Shown one piece after another: positions 14,627 to 22,494 of a stretch of 28,565 bases of DNA. Origin of the DNA: an uncultured Eubacteriales bacterium. Lineage in GTDB: Bacteria; Bacillota; Clostridia; Lachnospirales; Bianqueaceae. The stretch covers positions 1 through 28,565 of the forward strand of contig CABUPM010000016.1 of the NCBI GenBank assembly GCA_902493345.1. The letters run 5' to 3'. A program made the position numbers and the translations under genes. Each line of letters begins with the position of its first letter. The first letter of the stretch is position 1. The notes below the pieces were generated by a model. It saw only the letters and a list, made by a program, of their open reading frames with translations, did not search any database and was not told the origin of the DNA.

Positions 14627-16125
14627 TGGATCAGAAGTTTATAGAAGAATTTCGTAAAAAGGCAGAAGAGGGGCTGAAGCTCTGGGACACGTCTTCTGTT
14701 GCGGTTGGCGTGATTCATAACGGCGAGGTTGTCCTGTGCGAAGGATACGGCAGCAGGGATACGGCGCAGGGACTTGCGGCAGACGGACAGACGATGTACC
14801 AGATCGGAAGCTGTTCCAAGGCTTTTACAGCGGCACTGGTTGCCATTATGGTCGATCAGGGAAAGCTTGCCTGGGATACGCCCATCCGCAAATATGTGCC
14901 GGAGGTGGAGCTCTATGACGGGTTTGCGTCGGAGAATTGTACGCTTCGCGATCTTTTGAGCCACAGAACCGGGATTCCGAGGCATGAGTACTCCTGGTAC
15001 GGCACGGATTTTACCAGAAAAGAGCTTGTGCAGCATTTGCGCTATTTGGAGCCCAATCAGCCGTTTCGGACCAAGTTCCAGTATAACAATTACGGATATA
15101 TTCTGGCAGGGTATATCGTGGAGAAGGTGACAGGCAAGACTTATGAGGAGTGCCTGGAAGAGTATCTGTTCCGGCCGTTGGGAATGAAGAGAACCAACTG
15201 CTGGATCGATGACATTGAGAACGATAAAAATCATGCGACACCGTATGATCGTCCGGAAGGCGGGGATGGAATGCACGGCCTGAAGGAGATTCCGTTTTAT
15301 CGTACCAGTATTGAGGATAAGTCCAAGGGAATCGGCGCACCCTTCGCGGCGGCCGGAGCAATCAATTCCTGTCCGCAGGATATGCTGCGCTGGGTTCAGT
15401 TCCATCTGAATAACGGAGAGCTGGACGGTCAGCGCCTGATCAGTGAGGCATCCATGCAGGAGCTTCATAAGCCGAATATGCTTCTGAGTTCTCCGCTGGA
15501 TATGCCGATGAAAGAGACCGAGTTCTGGACATACAGCATGGGCTGGATGGTGGAAATGTTCCGTGGACACAAGATCATCCATCATGGGGGCAATATCAAC
15601 GGATTCTCGGCATTCACAAGCTTTGTGCCGGATCTGAATCTGGGTGTTGTCGCATATACCAATCAGAACAGCAGTTTTCTGCATTATGCGCTGAGCCGTA
15701 CGGTCATCGATCATTATCTGGGTGTCGAGGATGGCGGCTGGGTGCAGCGGTATTATGATTTTGCGGCGGAAAATCATGCGTCCCTGGATCAATTGATCCT
15801 GCGTTTTACAGGAGAACAGGTGCCCAACACCACGCCCTCGCATCCGCTGAAAGAGTATGAGGGACGCTACAGCCGTCCGGGCTATACCGACTGCGTAGTC
15901 AGAGAAGAAAACGGTACGCTGACGATGGAATTCATTCATACATTGATTCATCTGAAGCATTATCATTATGATACTTTTGTAACGGATGGAATTGTCGGCG
16001 AATTGCCGCCGGGCATGCCCGCTCATTTCCATACGGCAGAAGTGGGAGGCCAGGTAGACGCGGTTCTGATGCCATTGGTAACAGAGGCAGGAGGAAAACT
16101 GGTACGTTTTGAAAAACAGAACTAA
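14623..16125 (+). CDS. Cytoplasmic serine hydrolase 3 (S12 fold paralogue)
   Basis: This is the third paralogue, 500 residues. SCSK (S63, K66), YNN (Y154 to N156) and HGG (321-323, HHGGNINGF) are all present, with HRTGIPRHEY at about 114-123 and the DUF3471-like tail (LKEYEGRYSRPGYTDCVV). It resembles copy 1 most closely, sharing the KGIGAP motif. No export signal is seen. The start is ATG at 14623, overlapping the previous stop; a second ATG follows at 14626. GGAGGGAT lies upstream. The permease gene begins 14 bases after its stop. Confidence 0.85.
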   Translation: MMDQKFIEEFRKKAEEGLKLWDTSSVAVGVIHNGEVVLCEGYGSRDTAQGLAADGQTMYQIGSCSKAFTAALVAIMVDQGKLAWDTPIRKYVPEVELYDGFASENCTLRDLLSHRTGIPRHEYSWYGTDFTRKELVQHLRYLEPNQPFRTKFQYNNYGYILAGYIVEKVTGKTYEECLEEYLFRPLGMKRTNCWIDDIENDKNHATPYDRPEGGDGMHGLKEIPFYRTSIEDKSKGIGAPFAAAGAINSCPQDMLRWVQFHLNNGELDGQRLISEASMQELHKPNMLLSSPLDMPMKETEFWTYSMGWMVEMFRGHKIIHHGGNINGFSAFTSFVPDLNLGVVAYTNQNSSFLHYALSRTVIDHYLGVEDGGWVQRYYDFAAENHASLDQLILRFTGEQVPNTTPSHPLKEYEGRYSRPGYTDCVVREENGTLTMEFIHTLIHLKHYHYDTFVTDGIVGELPPGMPAHFHTAEVGGQVDAVLMPLVTEAGGKLVRFEKQN

Positions 16126-16139
16126 AAAGGAGCAGTATC

Positions 16140-17063
16140 ATGGCCCGATATATAATTAAACGATTGCTGTACATGATCCCCATGCTCTTCTGCGTGATCC
16201 TGATGGTTTTTCTGATTATGTCATTCACACCGGGGGATCCGGCATCGAATACATTGCCGTTGACGACTCCGCAGAATGTCAAGGATGCTTTTAATGAAAG
16301 CGTAGGGTTCACCGGAAGTTTGGCGACAAGGTTCTGGACCTATCTGAAAGGCCTGTTTACCGGAAATGTGATCTCTTATACGACGAGAGAGAACATCTTT
16401 ACAGAGTTGGGAATCCGTTTTCCGCTTACACTGCGGTTGGGCACGATTGCGTTCTGCATCTCCGCGTTGGCGGGAGTGGCGCTGGGAATTCTGGGCGCGG
16501 TAAAGCAGTATTCCTTTGTGGATACCGTGGTTACGACCTTTGCGGTGCTGTTCGCTTCGGTTCCGTCCTTTTTTGTAGCGGTATGCCTGGTGCTGTATTT
16601 CTCCGTATATAAAGGGTGGTTCCCGACTTTCGGCATCGAAGGCGTACGGTCCTATGTTTTGCCGGTTGCGACACTGGTACTGTCCAGTATCCCCATATTG
16701 AGCCGTATGACACGATCCGCCATGCTGGATGCGATGAATCAGGACTATATCCGTACAGCCAGGGCCAAGGGATGCAGTGAACGGCGCGTTATCTGGAAAC
16801 ACGCACTGAAGAACGCGAGCCTTCCGATCATCACTTTGCTGCTGACGGGATTTGCGGGAATTCTGGGAGGTTCCGTTATCGTAGAGAGCATCTTTACCAT
16901 TCCGGGGATCGGAACCTATATGCTGAGCGCGATTAATGCCAAAAACGTCCCCGTTGTAATGACATGTGCCTTGCTTCTAGCGTTTATCTTTATGGTGGCG
17001 ATGGTTTTGATGGATTTCTTCTTTGCGTTGATCGATCCGAAGCTTAGAGCGAGGTATCAGTGA
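16140..17063 (+). CDS. Peptide ABC transporter permease, OppB/DppB type
   Basis: This is an inner-membrane channel subunit of a peptide importer. The 307-residue product starts RYIIKRLLYMIPMLFCVILM, the typical first helix of OppB. It has the EAA loop DYIRTARAKG at residues 202-211 and the conserved VIVESIFTIPGIGTYML. About six membrane segments are apparent. AAAAGGAGC precedes the ATG. Its TGA overlaps the next gene's ATG (TGATG). Confidence 0.93.
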   Translation: MARYIIKRLLYMIPMLFCVILMVFLIMSFTPGDPASNTLPLTTPQNVKDAFNESVGFTGSLATRFWTYLKGLFTGNVISYTTRENIFTELGIRFPLTLRLGTIAFCISALAGVALGILGAVKQYSFVDTVVTTFAVLFASVPSFFVAVCLVLYFSVYKGWFPTFGIEGVRSYVLPVATLVLSSIPILSRMTRSAMLDAMNQDYIRTARAKGCSERRVIWKHALKNASLPIITLLLTGFAGILGGSVIVESIFTIPGIGTYMLSAINAKNVPVVMTCALLLAFIFMVAMVLMDFFFALIDPKLRARYQ

Positions 17064-17947
17064 TGCGGGACGAAAAGAAATATAAAACAATGATTCATGC
17101 TTCCAGGGACAGCCTGTTCCGGGATGTAGTGAAACGATTTGTCAGGAACCGCGCGGCGGTCATCGGCCTGGTTGTGCTGGCAATCATTCTTTTTGTAATT
17201 GTGTTTGCTAACTTCCTGGTTCCGGAGTCTTTGGTAACGGCCTATGATACCCGTGCCAAGCTATCACCGCCCAGTGCGGCCCATTGGTTCGGGACGGACA
17301 ATCTGGGACGGGATATTTTCGCCAGAGTCCTATATGGCGCGAGAATCACTGTTGGAATCGGTGTTGGCGCAACCTTGACTTCGCTGATCATCGGAGCGCT
17401 TCTGGCATCTGTCTGCGCGTTATCTAAAAAGGCGGACTTCGTGATCATGCGTATCATGGATGTGGGAACCTGTGTACCTTCCATTCTTTTGGCACTGGTA
17501 CTTTTGGCCATCCTGGGAGGAAGCGTATTCAATATGATGCTGACGCTCACGATTGTGTCGGTGCCGGGCTTTACTACGAGAATCCGAGCGGTATTATTAA
17601 GTGTTGTAGAACAGGATTATGTCAAAGCAGCCAGAATCAGCGGGACGAGTACCAAGGTGCTGGTCATGCGTCATATCCTGCCCAACGCGCTGGATCCCAT
17701 TATCGTTGACGCGACAATGACGATTTCCAGCATGCTGTTGTCGGCGGCAGGTCTGTCCTTTATTGGAGTCGGCGTATCGCCTCCATCTCCGGAGTGGGGT
17801 GCCATGCTGAATTACGCACAGCAATTTTTCCGGACAGCGCCGTATATGGCGATATTTCCGGGACTTGCCATTACACTGACAGCGTTGGCTGTCAATCTGG
17901 TGGGAGACGGGCTGCGGGACGCATTGGATCCGAAAGCCATCAAATAG
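17063..17947 (+). CDS. Peptide ABC transporter permease, OppC/DppC type
   Basis: This is the second channel subunit, 294 residues from the ATG at 17063. The N-terminal DppC-type segment is present, followed by the conserved HWFGTDNLGRDIF (74-86) and the EAA loop DYVKAARISG (185-194), then LSFIGVGVSPPSPEWGAML. An in-frame GTG at 17060 is only about 4 bases from GAGGT, so the ATG overlapping the previous TGA is preferred. Confidence 0.93.
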   Translation: MRDEKKYKTMIHASRDSLFRDVVKRFVRNRAAVIGLVVLAIILFVIVFANFLVPESLVTAYDTRAKLSPPSAAHWFGTDNLGRDIFARVLYGARITVGIGVGATLTSLIIGALLASVCALSKKADFVIMRIMDVGTCVPSILLALVLLAILGGSVFNMMLTLTIVSVPGFTTRIRAVLLSVVEQDYVKAARISGTSTKVLVMRHILPNALDPIIVDATMTISSMLLSAAGLSFIGVGVSPPSPEWGAMLNYAQQFFRTAPYMAIFPGLAITLTALAVNLVGDGLRDALDPKAIK

Positions 17948-17959
17948 GAGGAAGAGTCA

Positions 17960-18958
17960 ATGGAGGAAAGGGAAGTTCTGCTGCAGGTAGAGGATCTGTC
18001 GGTGGATTTTCGTGTAGATCGCAAGACGACTCTGCATGCTGTAAGAAATGTTTCCTTTGAAGTATATAAAGGAGAGACATTGGGCATTTTGGGCGAGAGC
18101 GGCTGCGGTAAAAGCGTAACCTGTATGTCTGTGCTGCAGCTGGAGCCGGCGCGTACGACCAAGTATCCCAGCGGCCGGATCTTATTTTCCGGTCAGGATC
18201 TGCTCAAGATGACACCGGCAGAGCTGCGTAAGATTCGCGGCAATGAGATCTCCATGATTTTTCAGGAACCCATGACCGCGATGAATCCGCTGTTTACTAT
18301 CGGAGATCAGATGCTGGAGGCGCTGCGGGTGCATCATCCGCATATGGAGAAAAGTGAAGCGGAGGCAAGATGTCTGGAAGCGGTATCGGATGTGAAGATC
18401 CCCAATCCTGAGCGAATCCTGAAGTCGTATCCGTTTACATTGAGCGGCGGAATGCTGCAGCGGGTCATGATTGCCATGGCGATGCTCAATAAGCCGAAGC
18501 TTCTGATCTGTGACGAGCCGACGACTGCGTTGGATGTGACGATTCAGGCGCAGGTATTGGATTTGATGAACCGATTGAAAAAAGAGTACGGGACCTCGAT
18601 CATTTTTGTTACGCATGATCTGGGAGTGATCAGTGAGATGGCGGATCGCGTTATGGTGATGTACGGCGGTAGAAAATGCGAAGAGGCCGAAGCGGAAGAG
18701 TTGTTTGAGCATCCGGCGCATCCTTATACGCAGGGACTGATCGCATCCCGGCCGGATCCTGAATCCAAAAGGGAGCGTCTAGCAGTGATTCCAGGCAGTG
18801 TCCCGGCATTGAAGGATATGCCCCAGGGATGTCCGTTTCATAATCGCTGTCCTCACGCCACAGAAGAGTGTAAGGAGGCCTTTCCGGAGTTTGAAGAGGT
18901 CGGTAAGGGACATATGACTGCTTGTTATCATTGGAGGAGGGCGGCCGGCAATGAATGA
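17960..18958 (+). CDS. Peptide ABC transporter ATPase, OppD/DppD type
   Basis: This is a cytoplasmic ATPase subunit, 332 residues. Walker A GESGCGKS is at 45-52, the signature LSGGM at 161-165, Walker B LLICDE at 181-186 and the switch histidine H219 (VTHD). The signature reads LSGGMLQR, as is usual for OppD, rather than LSGGQQQR. The oligopeptide-transporter C-terminal domain has four cysteines, C291, C297, C304 and C322, in a pattern proposed to hold an iron-sulfur cluster in related OppD. The stop overlaps the next gene by 8 bases. Confidence 0.94.
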   Translation: MEEREVLLQVEDLSVDFRVDRKTTLHAVRNVSFEVYKGETLGILGESGCGKSVTCMSVLQLEPARTTKYPSGRILFSGQDLLKMTPAELRKIRGNEISMIFQEPMTAMNPLFTIGDQMLEALRVHHPHMEKSEAEARCLEAVSDVKIPNPERILKSYPFTLSGGMLQRVMIAMAMLNKPKLLICDEPTTALDVTIQAQVLDLMNRLKKEYGTSIIFVTHDLGVISEMADRVMVMYGGRKCEEAEAEELFEHPAHPYTQGLIASRPDPESKRERLAVIPGSVPALKDMPQGCPFHNRCPHATEECKEAFPEFEEVGKGHMTACYHWRRAAGNE

Positions 18959-19970
18959 AAAAGAGATTCGACAGGAAGAAAATGAATATCTCCGGCAGAA
19001 TCATTATTTTCTGGAAGCAGAAAATCTGACCATGCATTTCCCGGCTAGGACGGATTCTTTTGGACGGCCGGTGAGCTGGATACACGCGGCAGATGAAGTA
19101 TCATTCCGGGTGCCCAAGGGTAAGACGCTGGGTGTCGTGGGCGAAAGCGGCTGCGGTAAGTCCACTGTTGGCAAGATGCTGATGAATATCTATAAGCCTA
19201 CGAGTGGGCGTGTTCTGTATGACGGTAAGGAGATTACCAATTTGAACGCCAAGGAGAGGCGTCCCTATGTCAAGAAGATGCAGCTTGTCTGGCAGGATCC
19301 GTATTCATCCCTGGATCCGAGAATGTGCGCGGGGGATATTATTCAGGAAGGCATGAAAAATTTTCATCTGGCGGCCAATGCGGCACAGCGGCGGGAAAAG
19401 ACAGAGCAGCTGATGAAGATGTGCGGCCTGTTTCCGGATCAGTATCATATGTATCCGCATCAGTTTTCCGGCGGCCAGAGGCAGCGAATCTGCATTGCCA
19501 GAGCCCTTGCGACGGATCCGGAGTTTGTCGTCTGCGATGAAGCCGTATCGGCGCTGGACGTATCTATTCAGGCGCAGATTGTCAATCTGCTCAAGGATCT
19601 CCAGGATGAATTGGCATTGACCTATTTGTTTATTTCCCATGACTTGAATGTCGTACACTTTATCAGTGATGAGATCATCGTCATGTACCTGGGGCAGATT
19701 GTGGAGCGCGGAACGACGGATAAGGTATATCAGAATCGGGCGCATCCGTATACACAGGCTCTATTTTCCGCGACACCGGCCTTTACTCCGGCAGAGAAAA
19801 AGAATAAAAAGAGAATCCTGTTGGAAGGGGATGTCATTTCGCCGGTGGATCCTCCGGCGGGCTGCCGTTTTTATAGCCGGTGCCCTTATGCCAAAGAAAG
19901 CTGCCGAGTGGAGCCGCAATGGCATGAGGTGGAGGAAAACCATTTTGTACGCTGCCATCTCTACGAATGA
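18951..19970 (+). CDS. Peptide ABC transporter ATPase, OppF/DppF type
   Basis: This is the partner ATPase, 339 residues. Walker A GESGCGKS is at 64-71, the signature FSGGQRQRI at 172-180, Walker B FVVCDE at 192-197 and the switch histidine at H230 (FISHD). Four C-terminal cysteines (C305, C311, C318, C335) repeat the spacing seen in the OppD partner. The 20 residues before the ATPase core form a charged helix. It ends 67 bases before the binding-protein gene, with a hairpin between. Confidence 0.94.
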   Translation: MNEKEIRQEENEYLRQNHYFLEAENLTMHFPARTDSFGRPVSWIHAADEVSFRVPKGKTLGVVGESGCGKSTVGKMLMNIYKPTSGRVLYDGKEITNLNAKERRPYVKKMQLVWQDPYSSLDPRMCAGDIIQEGMKNFHLAANAAQRREKTEQLMKMCGLFPDQYHMYPHQFSGGQRQRICIARALATDPEFVVCDEAVSALDVSIQAQIVNLLKDLQDELALTYLFISHDLNVVHFISDEIIVMYLGQIVERGTTDKVYQNRAHPYTQALFSATPAFTPAEKKNKKRILLEGDVISPVDPPAGCRFYSRCPYAKESCRVEPQWHEVEENHFVRCHLYE

Positions 19971-19985
19971 GACGGCATAAAACGT

Positions 19986-20017
19986 TATCAATGCACAATG
20001 TGCTTTGATATATTTTT
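19986..20017 (+). terminator. Attenuator-like hairpin between oppF-type and binding-protein genes
   Basis: TATCAA (19986-19991) pairs with TTTGATA-side bases (20005-20010). After a T/T mismatch, GCAC (19993-19996) pairs with GTGC (20000-20003) around the loop AAT. TATTTTT follows (20011-20017). The stem is A/T-rich and the T-run imperfect, so it is likely a partial terminator or an RNA stability element that sets binding-protein levels relative to the importer. Confidence 0.55.
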
Positions 20018-20037
20018 AGAACTGGAGGAAGAGAAAA

Positions 20038-21585
20038 ATGAAAAAGAAAGCATTTTTGGCGCTGTTCTTGGCTATGGTACTGGCACTGTCCTCATTGGCA
20101 GGATGTGCTGGACAGACGGCAGATTCCAAGAATGATTCCGCAAGCGGCAAGACACGTCCTACGACCAAGGGCAAGGAGGAGAATTCCTTTACAATGGCTC
20201 TGACCAATCAGGTCACGACTTTTGATCCGGAGCTTTTTGCGCTGCAGGCGGAGGATATTGTCATTGTGCAGATGTACGATCCGCTGTTCTATGTATTGAA
20301 CGATGGAAGCCTGGAAAATGTTTTGTTGGAGTCATATACCAAGAATGAGGACGGATCCGTGGATTTTGTGCTGAAGAGTGGCGTTAAGTTCCATTCCGGA
20401 GATACCCTGACCTCTGAGGACGTAGAGTATACCCTGAGTCGCTGCACCAATTCCAACCTGTGCTCCATCCTGCCCAGCACAATTGTAATGACCATTCAGG
20501 ATGATACACATTTTAAATGGGAGTTCCCGGCGGCAGATCAGGGAGCCGGATTTGACGAACTGGCAGCCTATGTTCAGGCAATGGGCATTGTAAATAAGTC
20601 CTATTGCGAGACGATTCTTAGCACACCGGATGACAATCTGGGCTTTAATGTGGACGGAACCGGCGCTTATACTCTGGAGTCCCGGACAGAGAACGGAGAC
20701 GTTACCCTGAAGCGTTTTGCGGATTATCATGGTACGGCATCCATCGATACACTGTATTTTAAGTATGTATCGGGCAGCCAGGAATTGGCGTTTGAGGCCG
20801 GTGATTTGGACTATGTGTTGTATGGCGCAGCCAACTATGAACTGATCAAGGAATACAGCAATGTATATGCATACGCACAGGCACTGAACAATGTAGCGTT
20901 TGTGATTCAGAACTGCGCGGAGGGTAAGGCCACCAATGATCTGCGTGTCAGACAGGCACTGGCATACTGCCTGAACCGTGATGATATCTGCTCCATTGGC
21001 AGCAGCGATTCCGGTACGGTAGCCTATAATCTGGCGACTCCGCTGGCCAAGTATTATGCGGATGTATGCGACCATTACGATCAGGATGTCAATAAGGCAA
21101 ACAGCCTGATGACAGAGGCTGGATATTCCGATAGCCATCGTGCAGAGTTGACGCTGATTGTTATGTCTTCCCAGACAGACTGGGTATCTGCCTGCGAAAT
21201 CATGAAGGAAGAGCTGGAAAAGTCCTACTTTACAGTAACGATCGAGCAGGTTGCTGATACGTCCCGTTACATGATCGGCGACTTTGATATCGCGATGATC
21301 TCTGTCGGTCTGACGACACAGTTCAATTCCTATTCTGTACTGTTTGACAGCAGCACCGGTATGAATCTGGCGATGTATGAGGACGACGGAACAATCCTTA
21401 ACACCTTTAGTGCGATTCAGGATGAAGCGACAGCACATGCGGCAATGAAGGCAGCCACGGAGACGATGGCATATGTACCGCTGTTCTATCCTACGGTATT
21501 CCCGGCTTTTGACGGCGATCTGAATACCGGAGATTTTTACAGCTCCATCAGCACCTTCCTCTTTAGGGAGTTCTCCTGGAAGTAA
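20038..21585 (+). CDS. Peptide-binding lipoprotein, family 5 (OppA/DppA type)
   Basis: This is the extracytoplasmic receptor for the importer. The 515-residue product has a lipoprotein signal (MKKKAFLALFLAMVLALSS) and a lipobox LAGC with the lipidated C23. A Gly/Ser/Lys-rich linker leads into the family 5 fold: TFDPELFALQAEDIVIVQMY, YDPLFYVL, VKFHSGDTLTSEDVEYTL and LRVRQALAYCLNRDDI. Ligand class cannot be read from the sequence. It is the last gene of the operon, with a GGAGGAAG site upstream. Confidence 0.93.
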   Translation: MKKKAFLALFLAMVLALSSLAGCAGQTADSKNDSASGKTRPTTKGKEENSFTMALTNQVTTFDPELFALQAEDIVIVQMYDPLFYVLNDGSLENVLLESYTKNEDGSVDFVLKSGVKFHSGDTLTSEDVEYTLSRCTNSNLCSILPSTIVMTIQDDTHFKWEFPAADQGAGFDELAAYVQAMGIVNKSYCETILSTPDDNLGFNVDGTGAYTLESRTENGDVTLKRFADYHGTASIDTLYFKYVSGSQELAFEAGDLDYVLYGAANYELIKEYSNVYAYAQALNNVAFVIQNCAEGKATNDLRVRQALAYCLNRDDICSIGSSDSGTVAYNLATPLAKYYADVCDHYDQDVNKANSLMTEAGYSDSHRAELTLIVMSSQTDWVSACEIMKEELEKSYFTVTIEQVADTSRYMIGDFDIAMISVGLTTQFNSYSVLFDSSTGMNLAMYEDDGTILNTFSAIQDEATAHAAMKAATETMAYVPLFYPTVFPAFDGDLNTGDFYSSISTFLFREFSWK

Positions 21586-21630
21586 GGTTGCCAAACTAGC
21601 CTAATTTGGCTGAATACTTATATAGTGTGT

Positions 21631-21697
21631 AAAGGCCCTCTTTTTCCTATGGATGTATCATGATATAATGGTGCATTCCGGAAAAGGAGGGCTTTTT
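21631..21697 (+). terminator. Long bidirectional hairpin: operon terminator that also covers the next gene's ribosome-binding site
   Basis: GCCCTCTTTTTCC (21635-21647) pairs with GGAAAAGGAGGGC (21680-21692) with one G-U. The flanking AAAG and CTTT extend the stem, and TTTTT follows (21693-21697). The 32-base loop contains an extended -10 promoter. The right arm contains the ribosome-binding site AGGAGGG of the gene starting at 21698. In the reverse direction the stem is also followed by T residues. Confidence 0.8.
21661..21669 (+). promoter_or_regulatory. Extended -10 promoter TGATATAAT inside the hairpin loop
   Basis: The element matches TGnTATAAT exactly. No good -35 lies 16-18 bases upstream (the region is T-rich), as is allowed for extended -10 promoters. 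The predicted start near 21676 would leave out the left hairpin arm, freeing the ribosome-binding site at 21685-21691. Confidence 0.65.
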
Positions 21698-22363
21698 ATG
21701 TCTCATGTTGAAATTCTATTGAAACAATTGGAAGCGGCAGAAGAAAAATTAATGAATTATCCGGTAGGGACACTTGTCATACATAAAGGGAAATATGGCG
21801 GGCATCAATATCGAATAAATAAAAAACGCCGTGAGGATTATATTCCCCAAAAGGATTTATCTCATTGGATCGAATTATTCGACCAAAAGCGGAAACTAAA
21901 AGAACAAATCCGCCAGTATAAAAAAGAATTAAAACCATATAAAAAGGAAATCCGATTGATTCAGAAGCGGTGGCAAGCACAAAAAAAGGCGGCCATTCGG
22001 CCTTATCCTGAAAATTTAAGACATTATACATTGCATGGGGAATACGTCCGTTCCAAATCAGAATTATTACTGGCCGATTATTGCTATTTAAAAGGCATTC
22101 ATTATGAATATGAACGCCCGTTACAATTGGGAAACACCACGATTTATCCGGATTTCACGATATTTCTGCAATATGGCGAAGTCTATCTGGAGCATTTGGG
22201 ACGTCTGGAAGATCCGCGTTACGCGGCGCGCTGGAAAGCCAAATTGGATCAGTACGCCCAATATGGCATCTATGAAGGCGTCAATTTAATATGTACACGA
22301 GAATACAATGGAAGCATCAATATGCAGGAAATAAATAAACAAATCCAAGACATTTTATTTTAA
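21698..22363 (+). CDS. Putative PD-(D/E)XK-like nuclease with N-terminal coiled coil, AT-rich
   Basis: The product is 221 residues from the ATG at 21698, 6 bases after AGGAGGG; an in-frame ATG at 21653 lies in the hairpin and has no ribosome-binding site. Residues 1-50 carry a short basic segment. Residues about 52-95 are a highly charged helix, probably a coiled coil. The C-terminal half has the layout of PD-(D/E)XK nucleases: YVRSKSELLLADYCYLKGI with E122, YPDFTI with D152, and YLEHLG with E165, then W-K-A-K (K180/K182). The usual E-x-K is E-H-L here, so the lysine is probably supplied elsewhere. The codons favour AAA, GAA and TTA, unlike all neighbours, which suggests acquisition. The biological role is unknown; defence or mobile-element origin is possible but not shown. 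Confidence 0.65.
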   Translation: MSHVEILLKQLEAAEEKLMNYPVGTLVIHKGKYGGHQYRINKKRREDYIPQKDLSHWIELFDQKRKLKEQIRQYKKELKPYKKEIRLIQKRWQAQKKAAIRPYPENLRHYTLHGEYVRSKSELLLADYCYLKGIHYEYERPLQLGNTTIYPDFTIFLQYGEVYLEHLGRLEDPRYAARWKAKLDQYAQYGIYEGVNLICTREYNGSINMQEINKQIQDILF

Positions 22364-22404
22364 AAAATGAACAAAAGTCCCTGGGATAATCCCCCACCAG
22401 ATCT

Positions 22405-22434
22405 CCGTCCCTATACCGCACAGGGACGGATTTT
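22405..22434 (+). terminator. Probable terminator of the nuclease gene
   Basis: CCGTCCCT (22405-22412) pairs with AGGGACGG (22422-22429) around a nine-base loop, followed by ATTTT. The T-run is short. An upstream GTCCCTG (22377-22383) can pair with the same CAGGGAC, giving an alternative fold. Confidence 0.55.
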
Positions 22435-22443
22435 AAGGGAAAA

Positions 22444-22494
22444 TTCCCAGCTTTTTTTATATTATCCAATATTAAATTGAAAAAAGACTGGGAA
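22444..22494 (+). repeat. Long imperfect inverted repeat upstream of the repeat array
   Basis: TTCCCAGCTTTTTT (22444-22457) is complementary to AAAAAAGACTGGGAA (22480-22494) apart from one bulged A. The loop is 22 bases of A/T-rich DNA. A smaller palindrome, GGGAAAATTCCC (22437-22448), overlaps its left arm. No T-run follows on this strand. Together with the hairpin before it and the direct repeats after it, this fills the 321-base space between 22364 and 22684. Confidence 0.6.

Noticed and set aside
14455..16032. A 525-codon open frame on the minus strand opposite serine hydrolase 3
   Set aside because: It is the antisense shadow of a clear coding gene with intact active-site motifs. The reverse translation is rich in His, Arg, Ile and Leu with no recognisable domain, and it lacks a convincing ribosome-binding site.
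21590..21610. GCCAAA/TTTGGC hairpin just after the binding-protein gene
   Set aside because: The stem is only 6 bp with a nine-base loop and no T-run follows. The strong hairpin at 21631-21697 is the better terminator.
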